Part shown: positions 5,520 through 13,541 of the stretch, one piece after another | Layout of the letters: the number at the start of each line of letters is the position of its first letter | How positions within the stretch are numbered: the first letter of the stretch is position 1 | Assembly: GCA_041496705.1 (NCBI GenBank) | Contig: JBGQFD010000074.1 | Span: forward strand, 1-18,613 | Length of the DNA stretch: 18,613 nucleotides | DNA from: VBDM01 sp041496705 | GTDB lineage: Bacteria; Pseudomonadota; Gammaproteobacteria; Burkholderiales; SG8-39 | Reading direction: 5' to 3' | Notes under the pieces: generated by a model | What the model was told of the DNA's origin: nothing | Database searches by the model: none | Seen by the model: the letters and a program-made list of their open reading frames with translations, nothing else | Program-made: the position numbers and the translations under genes

Positions 5520-6334
5520 GGCAGCGCCGCCTTGTGCGGAGAAGCGTGGAGGAACGCGACGAGGTGCTCCAGCACCGCGTCGGGCTTCTCGGCCATCAGG
5601 TTGTGGCCGCAATCCTCCAGCACGACCGACCTCGCTCCGGGAATCGCGCGTCCCAGGTCGACCGCGGCCCGCACCGGCGTCATCACGTCGCGCTTGCCAA
5701 GGAGCAGCAGCGCCGGGCAGCGGATCCGCGCCGCGCGCTCCAGGCCGTCGGCATAGCCATCGCAGGCGGCGAAGTCGGCGAGCAGCGTGCCGCGCTTCTG
5801 GCGCTGCATCAGGCGCAGGTTCTCCCCGATCACCCAGAATCCGGGACCCGGGTTGCCGGGGTAGTGGGCGTAAGCGGAATGCGACCACACGTTGATCATT
5901 TGCTGCGCGGCGGCTTCGTCGCCGCGCGCGGCCCCGAGCAGTGCGGGCGAGACGCGCATGGGGAAAGCGGCGCCGAGCAGCGCAATGCCGGTCACTCGCT
6001 GCGGATGGCGCGCCGCGCAGTCGAGCGCCACGAGCGATCCCATGCTGTGGCCGACGAGTGCGGCGGTCCCGACCCCGGCGGCATCGAGCAGCGCGACGCT
6101 CCAGTCGGCCATGTCGGCGATGCGCGAGAGCGGAGCGCCGCCGCTGCGGCCGTGCCCGGGCAGGTCGAGCGCGAGCACGCCGTAGCCATGATGCGCCAGG
6201 CTGCGCGACTGCAGGATCCAGACGCTGTGATCCTGCGCGCCGCCGTGGATGAAGGCGACCACGGGCCGTTTGGCGTCGAACGCCCGGCCGCCGCAGTAGG
6301 CGTAGGCGCGCGCACCCGCGACGCTGAATTCCAC
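5516..6334 (-). CDS. Alpha/beta hydrolase
   Basis: The 272-residue product has the full alpha/beta-hydrolase set: an HGG oxyanion motif (H30-G32), DLPGHGRS, the nucleophile elbow GHSMG with Ser97, the acid Asp216 in LGKRDVMTP, and the base His244 in EDCGHN. The substrate is not predictable; esters, lactones or C-C bonds are all used in this family. No signal peptide is visible, so it is cytoplasmic. The start is GTG at 6334, with an AAAGG site about 7 nt upstream inside the end of metY, and only 2 nt separate the genes. Its stop overlaps the MipA/OmpV start (GTGA). The context suggests co-expression with sulfur amino acid synthesis, but at about 270 residues it is much smaller than MetX acyltransferases. 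Confidence 0.9.
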   Translation of the reverse strand: MEFSVAGARAYAYCGGRAFDAKRPVVAFIHGGAQDHSVWILQSRSLAHHGYGVLALDLPGHGRSGGAPLSRIADMADWSVALLDAAGVGTAALVGHSMGSLVALDCAARHPQRVTGIALLGAAFPMRVSPALLGAARGDEAAAQQMINVWSHSAYAHYPGNPGPGFWVIGENLRLMQRQKRGTLLADFAACDGYADGLERAARIRCPALLLLGKRDVMTPVRAAVDLGRAIPGARSVVLEDCGHNLMAEKPDAVLEHLVAFLHASPHKAALP

Positions 6335-6336
6335 GC

Positions 6337-7632
6337 TCAGGCCTTTTGCGCCGCGCGCAAGGCCCGCTCGAGGTCTTCGAGGATGTCCTCGGGATCCTCC
6401 AGGCCGATCGACAGGCGCAGCGTGCCCTCGGTGATGCCCGCCGCGGCGAGCGCGTCCGCGTCCATGCGGAAGTGCGTCGTGCTCGCCGGATGGATGACGA
6501 GCGACTTGGCGTCGCCTACGTTGGCAAGGTGCGAAAACACGCGCAGCGCCTCGACGAAGCGCCGCCCCGCCGCGCGATCGCCTTTCAGGTCGAAGCTGAA
6601 CACCGCGCCGCAGCCGCGCGGCAGGAGTTTTTTTGCGAGCGCATGGTCGGGATGGCCGGGCAGCTCGGGGTAGTGGACGGCGGCGACGCCCGAGTGTGCG
6701 GCGAGAAACGCGACCACCTTGCGCGTGTTCGCCACGTGGCGCTCCATGCGCAGCGGCAGCGTCTCTATGCCTTGCAGGATCTGGAACGCAGTCGCCGGGC
6801 TCATGCAGGCGCCGAAATCGCGCAGGCCCTCGCGGCGCGCGCGCAGCGCGAACGGCGCCACCGTGGATTCCTCGGCGAAGTTCATGCCGTGGAACCCCGC
6901 ATACGCCCGGGTCAGCTCGGGAAATTTTCCCGAAGCTTCCCAGTCGAAAGTGCCGGCGTCCACCAGCACGCCGCCGATCGCCACGCCGTGGCCGCCGAGG
7001 AATTTGGTCGCGGAGTGGAACAGGAGATCCGCGCCGTGATCGAAAGGCCGAAGCAGCCAGGGCGTAGTGAAGGTCGCATCCACCATCAGCGGAATGCCGT
7101 GTTCGTGCGCGATCGCGGCGACCGCCGGTATGTCGAGCACGTCGAGACCCGGATTGCCCAAGGTTTCCGCGAAGAGCACTTTCGTGTTCGGGCGAATGGC
7201 CTTCTTCCAGTCATCGAGTTCCCGAGGCCTGACGAACGTCGTTTCGACGCCGAAGCGCGGCAGCGTATAGGCGAGCAGGTTGTGCGAGCCGCCGTAGAGG
7301 GCGGAGGACGAGACCACGTGGGCGCCGGCGCCGGCGATGGTCGCGAGCCCCAGGTGCAGCGCCGCCTGGCCGCTCGCCGTGGCGATGCCGGCGACACCGC
7401 CCTCGAGCGCCGCAACGCGCTCCTCGAGCACCGCGTTGGTCGGGTTGGAGATGCGCGAGTAGACATGGCCGGCCTGCTCCATGTTGAACAGCGCGGCGGC
7501 GTGGTCGGAATCGCGGAAAACGAACGAGGTGGTGAAATAGATCGGCGTGGCGCGCGCGCCGGTCACCGGATCGGGCCGCTGGCCGGCGTGCAGGCTGAGC
7601 GTGTCGAACTGCAGGTGGCGGGGCGCGGCCAT
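6337..7632 (-). CDS. metY: O-acetylhomoserine sulfhydrylase (aminocarboxypropyltransferase)
   Basis: The 431-residue protein belongs to the Cys/Met-metabolism PLP enzymes. The N-terminal motif LSLHAGQRPDPVTGARATPIY and the length are typical of MetY rather than MetB or MetC (about 380-400). YSRISNPTN, ASGQAA and the PLP-lysine motif HSATKFLGGHG (Lys210) are intact. The enzyme replaces the acetyl group of O-acetylhomoserine with sulfide (or methanethiol) to make homocysteine in the cytoplasm. The ribosome site GAGGAG lies 6 nt before the ATG. A minus-strand TAGAAT (7662-7657) about 25 bp upstream could be the -10. No SAM riboswitch-sized leader is present: the gap to the upstream terminator is only about 100 bp. 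Confidence 0.93.
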   Translation of the reverse strand: MAAPRHLQFDTLSLHAGQRPDPVTGARATPIYFTTSFVFRDSDHAAALFNMEQAGHVYSRISNPTNAVLEERVAALEGGVAGIATASGQAALHLGLATIAGAGAHVVSSSALYGGSHNLLAYTLPRFGVETTFVRPRELDDWKKAIRPNTKVLFAETLGNPGLDVLDIPAVAAIAHEHGIPLMVDATFTTPWLLRPFDHGADLLFHSATKFLGGHGVAIGGVLVDAGTFDWEASGKFPELTRAYAGFHGMNFAEESTVAPFALRARREGLRDFGACMSPATAFQILQGIETLPLRMERHVANTRKVVAFLAAHSGVAAVHYPELPGHPDHALAKKLLPRGCGAVFSFDLKGDRAAGRRFVEALRVFSHLANVGDAKSLVIHPASTTHFRMDADALAAAGITEGTLRLSIGLEDPEDILEDLERALRAAQKA

Positions 7633-7656
7633 GGGGTTCTCCTCGGGGTCCGGCCG

Positions 7657-7662
7657 ATTCTA
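7657..7662 (-). promoter_or_regulatory. Candidate -10 element (TAGAAT) for metY
   Basis: TAGAAT on the minus strand sits 24 bp upstream of the metY ATG and downstream of the protease terminator, where a new promoter is needed. I found no matching -35 at 16-18 bp. A 6-bp hairpin (CCGGGT-GCT-ACCCGG, 7698-7712) lies upstream and could be an operator. Confidence 0.3.
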
Positions 7663-7732
7663 ACAGCAGCGCCCGGAGTCGCCGTCGTTCATCGCCACCG
7701 GGTGCTACCCGGACAAATACCCGTCGCGGACG

Positions 7733-7762
7733 AAAAAAAACCGCGCCACGAAGGGCGCGGTT
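7733..7762 (-). terminator. Intrinsic terminator of the Do-family protease gene
   Basis: Read leftward, the sequence is AA-CCGCGCC-CTTCGT-GGCGCGG followed by eight T. This is a 7-bp GC-only stem (extendable by A-T pairs) with a 6-nt loop and an uninterrupted U-tract. It begins 16 bp after the protease stop codon. It separates this gene from the metY unit. Confidence 0.92.
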
Positions 7763-7778
7763 GCGGTGCGTGCCGCGG

Positions 7779-9221
7779 TCAGCCGATCCGGACCGGCACG
7801 TAGATCTTGCTGCCTTCGCGCTGGATCAGCAGCGCGACGCTGCCGTGCGAGCGGTCGACCAGGCGGCGCAGCTGATCGACGTTCCTCACCGGCTGGTTGT
7901 TCAGTGCGAGGATCACGTCGCCCGGCTGGACGCCGGCGCGCCCGGCGGGGCCTTCGGCAGCCTCGACCAGCAATCCGCCGTCGGTGCCGATCTGCTTGCG
8001 CTCTTTGGCGGTGAGCGGGCGCACCGCGACGCCGAGCTTGCCCGGGTTTTCGCTGGTGTTTCCCGCGGCGGAGGCCACTTTCTCCGCCGGGATCTCGCCG
8101 AGCGAGGCGGACAGCTCGCGCGTGTCGCCCTGGCGCCAGATCCTGAGTTTCACCGCCGTGCCTGGCCGCGATTCTCCAATGACGCGCGGCAGGTCGACGG
8201 TCTGGTCGATGCCGTGGTCGTCGACTGCGAGGATGATGTCGCCAGCCTTGATACCGGCTTTCTCCGCCGGCCCGCCTGTCTCGACCGCGCTGACCAGCGC
8301 CCCTTGAGCCTTCTTCAGGCCGAAGGAATCGGCGAGATCCTGGGTGACTGGCTGGACGGTGACGCCGAGCCGGCCGCGGCTGACCTTGCCGTGCTTCTGG
8401 AGATCGTTCTTCACTTTCATGGCAACGTCGATCGGGATGGCGAACGACAGACCCATGTAGCCGCCGGTGCGGCTGTAGATCTGCGAATTGATGCCGATCA
8501 CCTCGCCCGCCATGTTGAACAGCGGCCCGCCGGAATTGCCCGGATTGATCGCCACATCCGTTTGGATGAAGGGCACGTAAGTTTCGTCGGGCAGCGAGCG
8601 CGACTTGGCCGAGATGATCCCTGCGGTGACGGTGTTCTCCAGGCCGAACGGCGAGCCGATGGCGGCGACCCATTCGCCGACCCGCGCCTTCACCGGGTCG
8701 CCGATGCGCACCGCCGGCAGGCCCTTGGCGTCGATCTTCACCAGCGCCACGTCGGTGCGCTTGTCGGTGCCGAGTACCTTCGCCTGGAACTCACGATTGT
8801 CGGTCAGCTTGACGGTCACCTCGACCGCATCGTCGACGACGTGCGCGTTGGTGAGGATGTAGCCGTCGGCGCTGACGATGAAGCCCGAGCCCACGCCGCG
8901 GCGCACCGAGTCGCCCCCGCCCTGCGGGCCGGGAATCTGGAAGCGGCGGAAGAATTCGTAGAAGGGATCGCCCGGTTCGACCTGGAATTGCTGTGACTGG
9001 GTCTTCACCCGGGCGGTGGTGCTGATGTTGACGACGGCCGGGCCGTACTGCTCCACGAGGGCGCTGAAATCCGGAAGGGCACGCGCGAGCCCATGTGCGG
9101 CGGCGGCGCTTGGCGCCGGCTGGTCGGCGCGCGAACTCGATATGGGGGCGGAAACGCCGGCGGCGAACCCCAGCACGATGGCGGTGGCGCACGCGGTCAG
9201 GACGAAACGCTTCTTGAACAT
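7779..9221 (-). CDS. degP: Do-family (DegP/DegQ/MucD-type) periplasmic serine protease
   Basis: Starting at ATG 9221 gives 480 residues; GGAGAAG lies 6 nt upstream, and an in-frame ATG at 9305 would put 28 non-signal residues ahead. The N-terminus MFKKRFVLTACATAIVLGFAAG is a signal peptide. The trypsin-like domain carries the triad His127 (TNAHVV), Asp157 (RTDVALVKI) and Ser230 (GNSGGPL). Two PDZ domains follow, at about 255-345 and 380-475. The enzyme degrades or refolds damaged envelope proteins. The LA loop is short and rich in aromatics (DPFYEFFRRF), as in MucD/DegQ-type members, so the symbol is approximate. The ankyrin-protein gene lies 135 bp upstream on the same strand. A GGAACTT word (9283-9277) hints at sigma-E control. 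Confidence 0.93.
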   Translation of the reverse strand: MFKKRFVLTACATAIVLGFAAGVSAPISSSRADQPAPSAAAAHGLARALPDFSALVEQYGPAVVNISTTARVKTQSQQFQVEPGDPFYEFFRRFQIPGPQGGGDSVRRGVGSGFIVSADGYILTNAHVVDDAVEVTVKLTDNREFQAKVLGTDKRTDVALVKIDAKGLPAVRIGDPVKARVGEWVAAIGSPFGLENTVTAGIISAKSRSLPDETYVPFIQTDVAINPGNSGGPLFNMAGEVIGINSQIYSRTGGYMGLSFAIPIDVAMKVKNDLQKHGKVSRGRLGVTVQPVTQDLADSFGLKKAQGALVSAVETGGPAEKAGIKAGDIILAVDDHGIDQTVDLPRVIGESRPGTAVKLRIWRQGDTRELSASLGEIPAEKVASAAGNTSENPGKLGVAVRPLTAKERKQIGTDGGLLVEAAEGPAGRAGVQPGDVILALNNQPVRNVDQLRRLVDRSHGSVALLIQREGSKIYVPVRIG

Positions 9222-9276
9222 GGGGATCTTCTCCGAAACTGAGTCAGGACGCGCGTTGGGCAGCGCCGGCGGGGCG

Positions 9277-9301
9277 AAGTTCCGCGCCGGGCGGCGCGGA
9301 A
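9277..9301 (-). promoter_or_regulatory. Upstream element of the protease gene: sigma-E-like -35 word next to a 9-bp hairpin
   Basis: On the minus strand GGAACTT (9283-9277) equals the sigma-E -35 consensus. At N16 the -10 region reads CCCAAC, a poor match to TCTGA/TCAAA. The word is fused to the inner arm of a perfect 9-bp hairpin (TTCCGCGCC 9280-9288, GGCGCGGAA 9293-9301). That hairpin lacks a T-run, so it is not a clear terminator for the ankyrin gene. Confidence 0.3.
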
Positions 9302-9356
9302 ACACCTCGTTACGAATTGCGGAGAGAAATTGCCCAGGCAGTCCCGGCGGTCTGAC

Positions 9357-10061
9357 CTATCCGGCGCTTTCCTGGCCGGTCTGCCTTGCGTCGGCGGCCT
9401 GCTCGCGCGCCACCTGCTCGGCGCGTGCCTGCTTGAGAATCTCGGCGCAATCCTGCGAGCCGATCCGGAGCGCGAGCTCGATGGCCGTGTCGCCGTCGTC
9501 GCTCACCAGATTGACGTTGGCGCCGTTCCTGAGCAGCAGCTCGACCATCTTCACGTCGCCGCGCGCCGCGGCATACATCAGCGGCGTATAGCCGTTCTCG
9601 GCGACCAGGTTCGGGTCGAAGTTCTGCGACAGGACCTTCTGCGCGTACAGCAGATTGCCTTTCTCGATGGCGTAGAACAGCACCTTGATGCCTTCGGCGC
9701 TCTGTTCCTTGGGCTTGTTCTCCAGCCCCGTCGGCAGCAGGTCCACCACATAGTTGATCAGGGAGAAGCCGACCATGGTGGCCATGGCGATCACCAGCGG
9801 CCACTTCGAAATGCCGAGGTTCTCGGCGACTTCGCCGGGCATGTTGGCGGCGACCGCCAGCAGGACCACCAGGAAGAAGAACTGGGCCTTGAGATACAGG
9901 AACAGCGCGATGAACACCGTCAGCGCCAGCAGTCCGAGCAGGAAATTGCGCGCGACCTCGAATCTCTCCAGCATTTCCTCGGGGAGGTTCGCCATGATCG
10001 CGGCGACCGCCACCAGGACGAAGAGTGTGATCTCCCGCGCGCGCTTGCTGTTGAGCTTCAT
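9357..10061 (-). CDS. Membrane protein with C-terminal ankyrin repeats
   Basis: Starting at ATG 10061 (GGGAG about 5 nt upstream) gives 234 residues; an in-frame ATG at 10109 would overlap the promoter zone. Hydrophobic segments lie at about 11-25, 39-57, 59-73 and 87-109. Three ankyrin-type units follow, at about 124-153, 156-185 (the clearest: GYTPLMYAAARGDVKMVELL) and 189-213, then a charged Gln/Ala-rich tail. The membrane half seems internally duplicated: a hydrophobic segment followed by ANLPEEM (24-30) recurs as ANMPGEV (72-78). Ankyrin repeats bind proteins; the partner is unknown. It lies 135 bp upstream of the envelope protease on the same strand and diverges from greB. Confidence 0.82.
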   Translation of the reverse strand: MKLNSKRAREITLFVLVAVAAIMANLPEEMLERFEVARNFLLGLLALTVFIALFLYLKAQFFFLVVLLAVAANMPGEVAENLGISKWPLVIAMATMVGFSLINYVVDLLPTGLENKPKEQSAEGIKVLFYAIEKGNLLYAQKVLSQNFDPNLVAENGYTPLMYAAARGDVKMVELLLRNGANVNLVSDDGDTAIELALRIGSQDCAEILKQARAEQVAREQAADARQTGQESAG

Positions 10062-10107
10062 CGGTTCTCCCGGAGGAACGCCCGGCCAGCCTGTGGGATG
10101 GACGCCC

Positions 10108-10115
10108 ATTATAAT
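10108..10115. promoter_or_regulatory. Self-palindromic ATTATAAT: shared -10 for divergent greB and ankyrin gene
   Basis: ATTATAAT is its own reverse complement, so TATAAT can be read on the plus strand (10110-10115, towards greB at 10150) and on the minus strand (10113-10108, towards the ankyrin gene at 10061). Predicted leaders are about 28 and 40 nt. No strong -35 is seen on either side at 17 bp. Confidence 0.5.
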
Positions 10116-10149
10116 TCAGCTCCGCAGCGGCCATGACGGTGAGCGTTCC

Positions 10150-10701
10150 TTGAGCAAGGCCTTTACCCGCGAAGACGACGCGCCGGAGGAGGCGCCCGAG
10201 ATCGAGCCTCAGGCCCCGCCGGGCGCGAAGAATTACATCACGCCGGCGGGACATGCGCGGCTCAAATCCGAACTGAAACAGCTCGTCGAAGCCGAGCGCC
10301 CCGAACTGCTCAAGACCATCGCCTGGGCGGCGGCCAACGGCGACCGCTCGGAGAACGCCGACTACCTCTACGGCAAGAAGCGGCTGCGCGAGATCGAGCG
10401 CCGCATCCGCTTCCTGATGAAGCGCCTGGAAATCGCCGAAGTCGTCGATCCCCGCGACCAGGACCAGGACAGGATCTTCTTCGGCGCCAGCGTCGACTAC
10501 GCGGACGCCGCGGGTGCGGAGCACCGCGTGAGCATCGTCGGCACCGACGAGGTCGACCCGGCGCGCGGCCGCGTCTCCTGGGTGTCGCCGATCGCGCGCG
10601 CGATGCTCAAGGCGCAGGAAGGCGACGCGGTGGTGCTGCAGACGCCCGCGGGGAGCGAGCGCATCGAGATACTCCGGATCCGCTACGAAGAACTGAAATA
10701 G
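10150..10701 (+). CDS. greB: Transcription elongation factor GreB
   Basis: The 183-residue product starts at TTG 10150: GGTGAG lies 6 nt upstream, and the peptide SKAFTRE directly after it matches the usual GreB beginning. The nearby ATG at 10133 is out of frame. A Pro/Glu-rich linker (9-24) precedes the N-terminal coiled coil. The acidic tip residues Asp65 and Glu68 (NGDRSENADY), which enter the RNA polymerase secondary channel to stimulate cleavage of backtracked RNA, are present, as is YGKKRLREIERRIRFL. The C-terminal FKBP-like domain is complete. The typical length is about 160-185. The TTG start suggests modest expression. The gene ends 2 nt from the convergent M16 protease stop. Confidence 0.95.
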   Translation: MSKAFTREDDAPEEAPEIEPQAPPGAKNYITPAGHARLKSELKQLVEAERPELLKTIAWAAANGDRSENADYLYGKKRLREIERRIRFLMKRLEIAEVVDPRDQDQDRIFFGASVDYADAAGAEHRVSIVGTDEVDPARGRVSWVSPIARAMLKAQEGDAVVLQTPAGSERIEILRIRYEELK

Positions 10702-10710
10702 CTTCAGTTC
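10690..10710. terminator. Hairpin covering both convergent stop codons (greB and M16 protease)
   Basis: GAACTGAA (10690-10697) and TTCAGTTC (10703-10710) are perfect 8-base inverted arms around ATAGC. The TAG of greB (10699-10701) lies in the loop and the leftward TGA of the protease gene (10706-10704) lies in the arm. It could act as a bidirectional transcript end. The stem is AT-rich and without a T-run, so termination is not certain. Confidence 0.4.
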
Positions 10711-13460
10711 GCCCGCGCGGGTCCGCCCGGGTTCGCTGCCACGCTGGGAAAATCTCCGGCTTTGACGCTCGAGAGTTTCGCCGGATCGATGTATCGACGC
10801 AGCGCTTCCGCCACCGCGGCGGGAGTGAGCGCGGCGATGCGCGCCTCGAGCTGCTCGTCCCAGGCAAAACTGCGGCCGAGCACGAGATACGCAGCCAGCC
10901 GGCCCGCCAGGGCGTCGTCGTTCGAGCGCGCCAGCTGCCGCGCCTGCAGCAGTCCCTTCTTGCCGGCGTCGATTTCCTCGGCGCTGAAGCCCTCGGCGAG
11001 CGTCTTGCGCAGTTCCTCGCCGACCGCGGCTTCGACCCGCGCGCGGTTTTGCGGGGCGTAGATGGCGAAGATCCCGAAGCTGCCGCGCTCGAAGAAGCTG
11101 TCGGCGGAGAGAAACGACCCGACGCTGTAGGACAGGCCTTCTTTTTCGCGCACGCGGCGCACCAGGCGCGAATCCGAGGAGCCGCCGAGGACGTAGTTGC
11201 CCAGAAGCAGCGCCGGGTAGTCGGGGTTGTCGTCGCGCAGCTTCAAGAGCATCCCCTCGCGCAGCACGGCGTTCGCCTTGTCCGGCGTCACAATCACGTC
11301 GTTCAGCGCAGGGACCTCGGCAACGCGCTGCGGGATGCGCGCGTACGGGCGCGGGCTCTTCCAGTCGCCGAACAGCTCCCCGGCAAGTCGCGTTATCGCT
11401 TCGGGATCGAAGTCCCCGACCACGGCGAGCTGGCTGTGGGAGGCTCCGTAGAAGTCGCTGTAGCACCTCTTCACGTCCTCGAGGCTGAGCGACTTCAACT
11501 GCGCGCTGCGCTCATCCAGCGTCGCCGTATACAGCCAGTGCTCCGGCGGCAGGGGATTCAAGTGGCGCGACAGCGCCAGGCCGGCGAGCGCGCTCGGGTC
11601 GCTGCGCTGCGTCTCGATGCCGGCGAGCGACGCCTGGCGCAGCTGCTCGAGTTCGTCGGGCGGGAACGAAGGCTGGCGCAGCACCTCGGCCATGAGGCGC
11701 AGCGTCTCGGGCAGGTTGTCGCGTACCGTCTCGACCGAGCCGCCGTCGCCGCCGACGCCAACCCGCGACTTCAGCCGGTCGAAGCGGTTGCGCAGCTGCT
11801 CGCGCGTGTTCTGCCGCGTGCCGCGCAGCAGCATCGCGCTCGCGACGCCGCAGGCGGCGGAGCGGTTCATCTTGCTCTGCTCGTCGCCCCACTGCAGCGA
11901 GAGCTGTGCGATCACCGTGCCGCCGCGGGTCTTCTTCGGGAGCAACGCGAGCTGCATGCCGCCGGGGAGGGTCTTGCGGATGACGCGCGCTTCGATGTTC
12001 GCGGGCGTCGGGTTGAAGCCCTCGCCCTGGGCGATGCTTTCGGTGCTGCGGTAGTCCTTGAGCATCGCCGCCAGGTCCGGCACCGGCGGAATCTCCGCGC
12101 GGTCCGGCGTCTTGGTGGGAATGAACATCCCCACGGTGCGGTTCGAGGACTTCAGGTAGCGCAGCGCGGCGCTCTGCACTTCCGCAACCCGGACCTGCTT
12201 GAGTCGGTCGCGGTGCAGGTAGAGCAGCCGCCAGTCGCCCATGCCGACGGTTTCCGACAGCACCATGGTGAGCCGCCGCGAATCGGCGATCGTCAGTTCG
12301 ATGTCGTTCACCGACCGGGTCCGCGCGCGCTCGACCTCATCCTCGCTCACCGGGTTGGCGGCGAATCCTTCCAGCACCTTGAGCATGGCGTCGCGCGCCG
12401 CTTCGAGCGAAGCGTCCTGCCTGACGCTCGCGCCGAAATACGCGTAACCGGCTTCGCGCTGCTGGCTTTCGGTGCCGAACATCGAGCTGGCGAGTCCGGT
12501 CTCGACCAGCGCCTTGTGCAGCCGGCCCGAGGGCACGTGGCCAAGGAGCGCCACCAGCACGTCGACGGCCGCGTAGTCCGCGTGGCTGCCCGGGGGCAGG
12601 TGGTAGAACGCCGAAACCATCTGCACGTCGCCCGCGCGGCGCAGCGTCACCGTGCGCTCGCCGTCCTGGACGGGCTCGACCGTATAGGTGTCGCGCTGCA
12701 CGTGGGCTGGCCTCGCGATCCTGCCGAAGTGCTTCAGCGCCAGCCTCAACGCCGTCGCCTCGGCGACTTTTCCCGAGACCAGCAGCACGGCGTTGTCGGG
12801 CTGGTAGTAGCGTCGGTAGAAGGCCTGCAGGCGTTCGATCGGCACGTTTTCGATGTCCGAGCGCGCGCCGATGATCGCCTTGCCGTAGTTGTGCCACAGG
12901 AAGGCGCTGGCGGCAACGCGCTCGCGCAGCACGTTGAAGGTGCTGTTCTCGCCGGACTCGAATTCGTTGCGCACCACCGTCATCTCGGCGTCGAGGTCCT
13001 TCTTCGCGATCGGGGCGTTCACCATGCGATCGGCTTCGGCGTCGAGCACGTAGTCCAGGGTCTTGTCGCTGGCGGGGAAGGTCTCGAAATAATTGGTGCG
13101 GTCGTAGGAGGTGCTGCCGTTGTAGCGCGCGCCGCGCTTCTGGAACTCGGCCTTGATCTCGGGAAAGCGCGGCGTGCCGCGGAACATCAGGTGCTCGAGC
13201 AGGTGCGCCATTCCGGTCTCGCCGTAGCCTTCGTGGCGCGAGCCCACGATGTAGGTCACGTTGACCGTGACCGTATCGATCGACCGGTCCGGGATGAGCA
13301 GGATCCTGAGGCCGTTCGCCAGCCGGTACTCGGTGACGCCCTCGACTGCGGTGACGCGCGTCACGCCCTTGGGCGGGGCGCTCGCGGGTTGCGCCGGGGC
13401 GAGCGCCGGCGCGAGCAGGCCGGCGAGGAGGAGGCAGGCGAATAGGCGGTGGGGATTCAT
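10704..13460 (-). CDS. Periplasmic M16-family zinc metallopeptidase (fused two-domain form)
   Basis: The 918-residue product begins with a Sec signal peptide (about 1-24, ending ALAPAQ). The N-terminal M16 domain carries the inverted zinc motif HLLEH (His86, Glu89 catalytic, His90) and the downstream ligand Glu166 in VVRNEFE, 76 residues later as expected; Glu159 is also conserved. The second half (about 480-918) is another M16 fold without HxxEH. It contains the family's substrate-binding GLSYSVGS segment. Such proteins degrade short unfolded peptides. Many bacteria encode the two halves as separate 450-residue subunits; here they are fused. There is no strong ribosome site; a minus-strand TAGAAT at 13505-13500 may be the -10. 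The gene diverges from htpG. Confidence 0.93.
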   Translation of the reverse strand: MNPHRLFACLLLAGLLAPALAPAQPASAPPKGVTRVTAVEGVTEYRLANGLRILLIPDRSIDTVTVNVTYIVGSRHEGYGETGMAHLLEHLMFRGTPRFPEIKAEFQKRGARYNGSTSYDRTNYFETFPASDKTLDYVLDAEADRMVNAPIAKKDLDAEMTVVRNEFESGENSTFNVLRERVAASAFLWHNYGKAIIGARSDIENVPIERLQAFYRRYYQPDNAVLLVSGKVAEATALRLALKHFGRIARPAHVQRDTYTVEPVQDGERTVTLRRAGDVQMVSAFYHLPPGSHADYAAVDVLVALLGHVPSGRLHKALVETGLASSMFGTESQQREAGYAYFGASVRQDASLEAARDAMLKVLEGFAANPVSEDEVERARTRSVNDIELTIADSRRLTMVLSETVGMGDWRLLYLHRDRLKQVRVAEVQSAALRYLKSSNRTVGMFIPTKTPDRAEIPPVPDLAAMLKDYRSTESIAQGEGFNPTPANIEARVIRKTLPGGMQLALLPKKTRGGTVIAQLSLQWGDEQSKMNRSAACGVASAMLLRGTRQNTREQLRNRFDRLKSRVGVGGDGGSVETVRDNLPETLRLMAEVLRQPSFPPDELEQLRQASLAGIETQRSDPSALAGLALSRHLNPLPPEHWLYTATLDERSAQLKSLSLEDVKRCYSDFYGASHSQLAVVGDFDPEAITRLAGELFGDWKSPRPYARIPQRVAEVPALNDVIVTPDKANAVLREGMLLKLRDDNPDYPALLLGNYVLGGSSDSRLVRRVREKEGLSYSVGSFLSADSFFERGSFGIFAIYAPQNRARVEAAVGEELRKTLAEGFSAEEIDAGKKGLLQARQLARSNDDALAGRLAAYLVLGRSFAWDEQLEARIAALTPAAVAEALRRYIDPAKLSSVKAGDFPSVAANPGGPARAN

Positions 13461-13541
13461 CGGGCTAGCGGATTGACCGGGCGCGGCCGTAGAGGTTCCA
13501 TTCTAGCCTGTGCATCGGGCAGCAGTGCGCGCGCAGCAGGC

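Noticed and set aside
7633..7732. SAM or other riboswitch ahead of metY
   Set aside because: The leader after a plausible promoter is only about 20 nt, and no riboswitch helices are visible.
9310..11466. Open frame of about 718 codons on the minus strand crossing ankyrin gene, greB and M16
   Set aside because: It is a composite of other-frame readings of three real genes, with no consistent protein character.
11049..13445. Long open frame of about 800 codons on the plus strand opposite the M16 protease gene
   Set aside because: It lies wholly inside a gene with full catalytic motifs. Its product is a low-complexity Arg/Ala/His/Val mix typical of an antisense frame in GC-rich DNA, and it has no domain.
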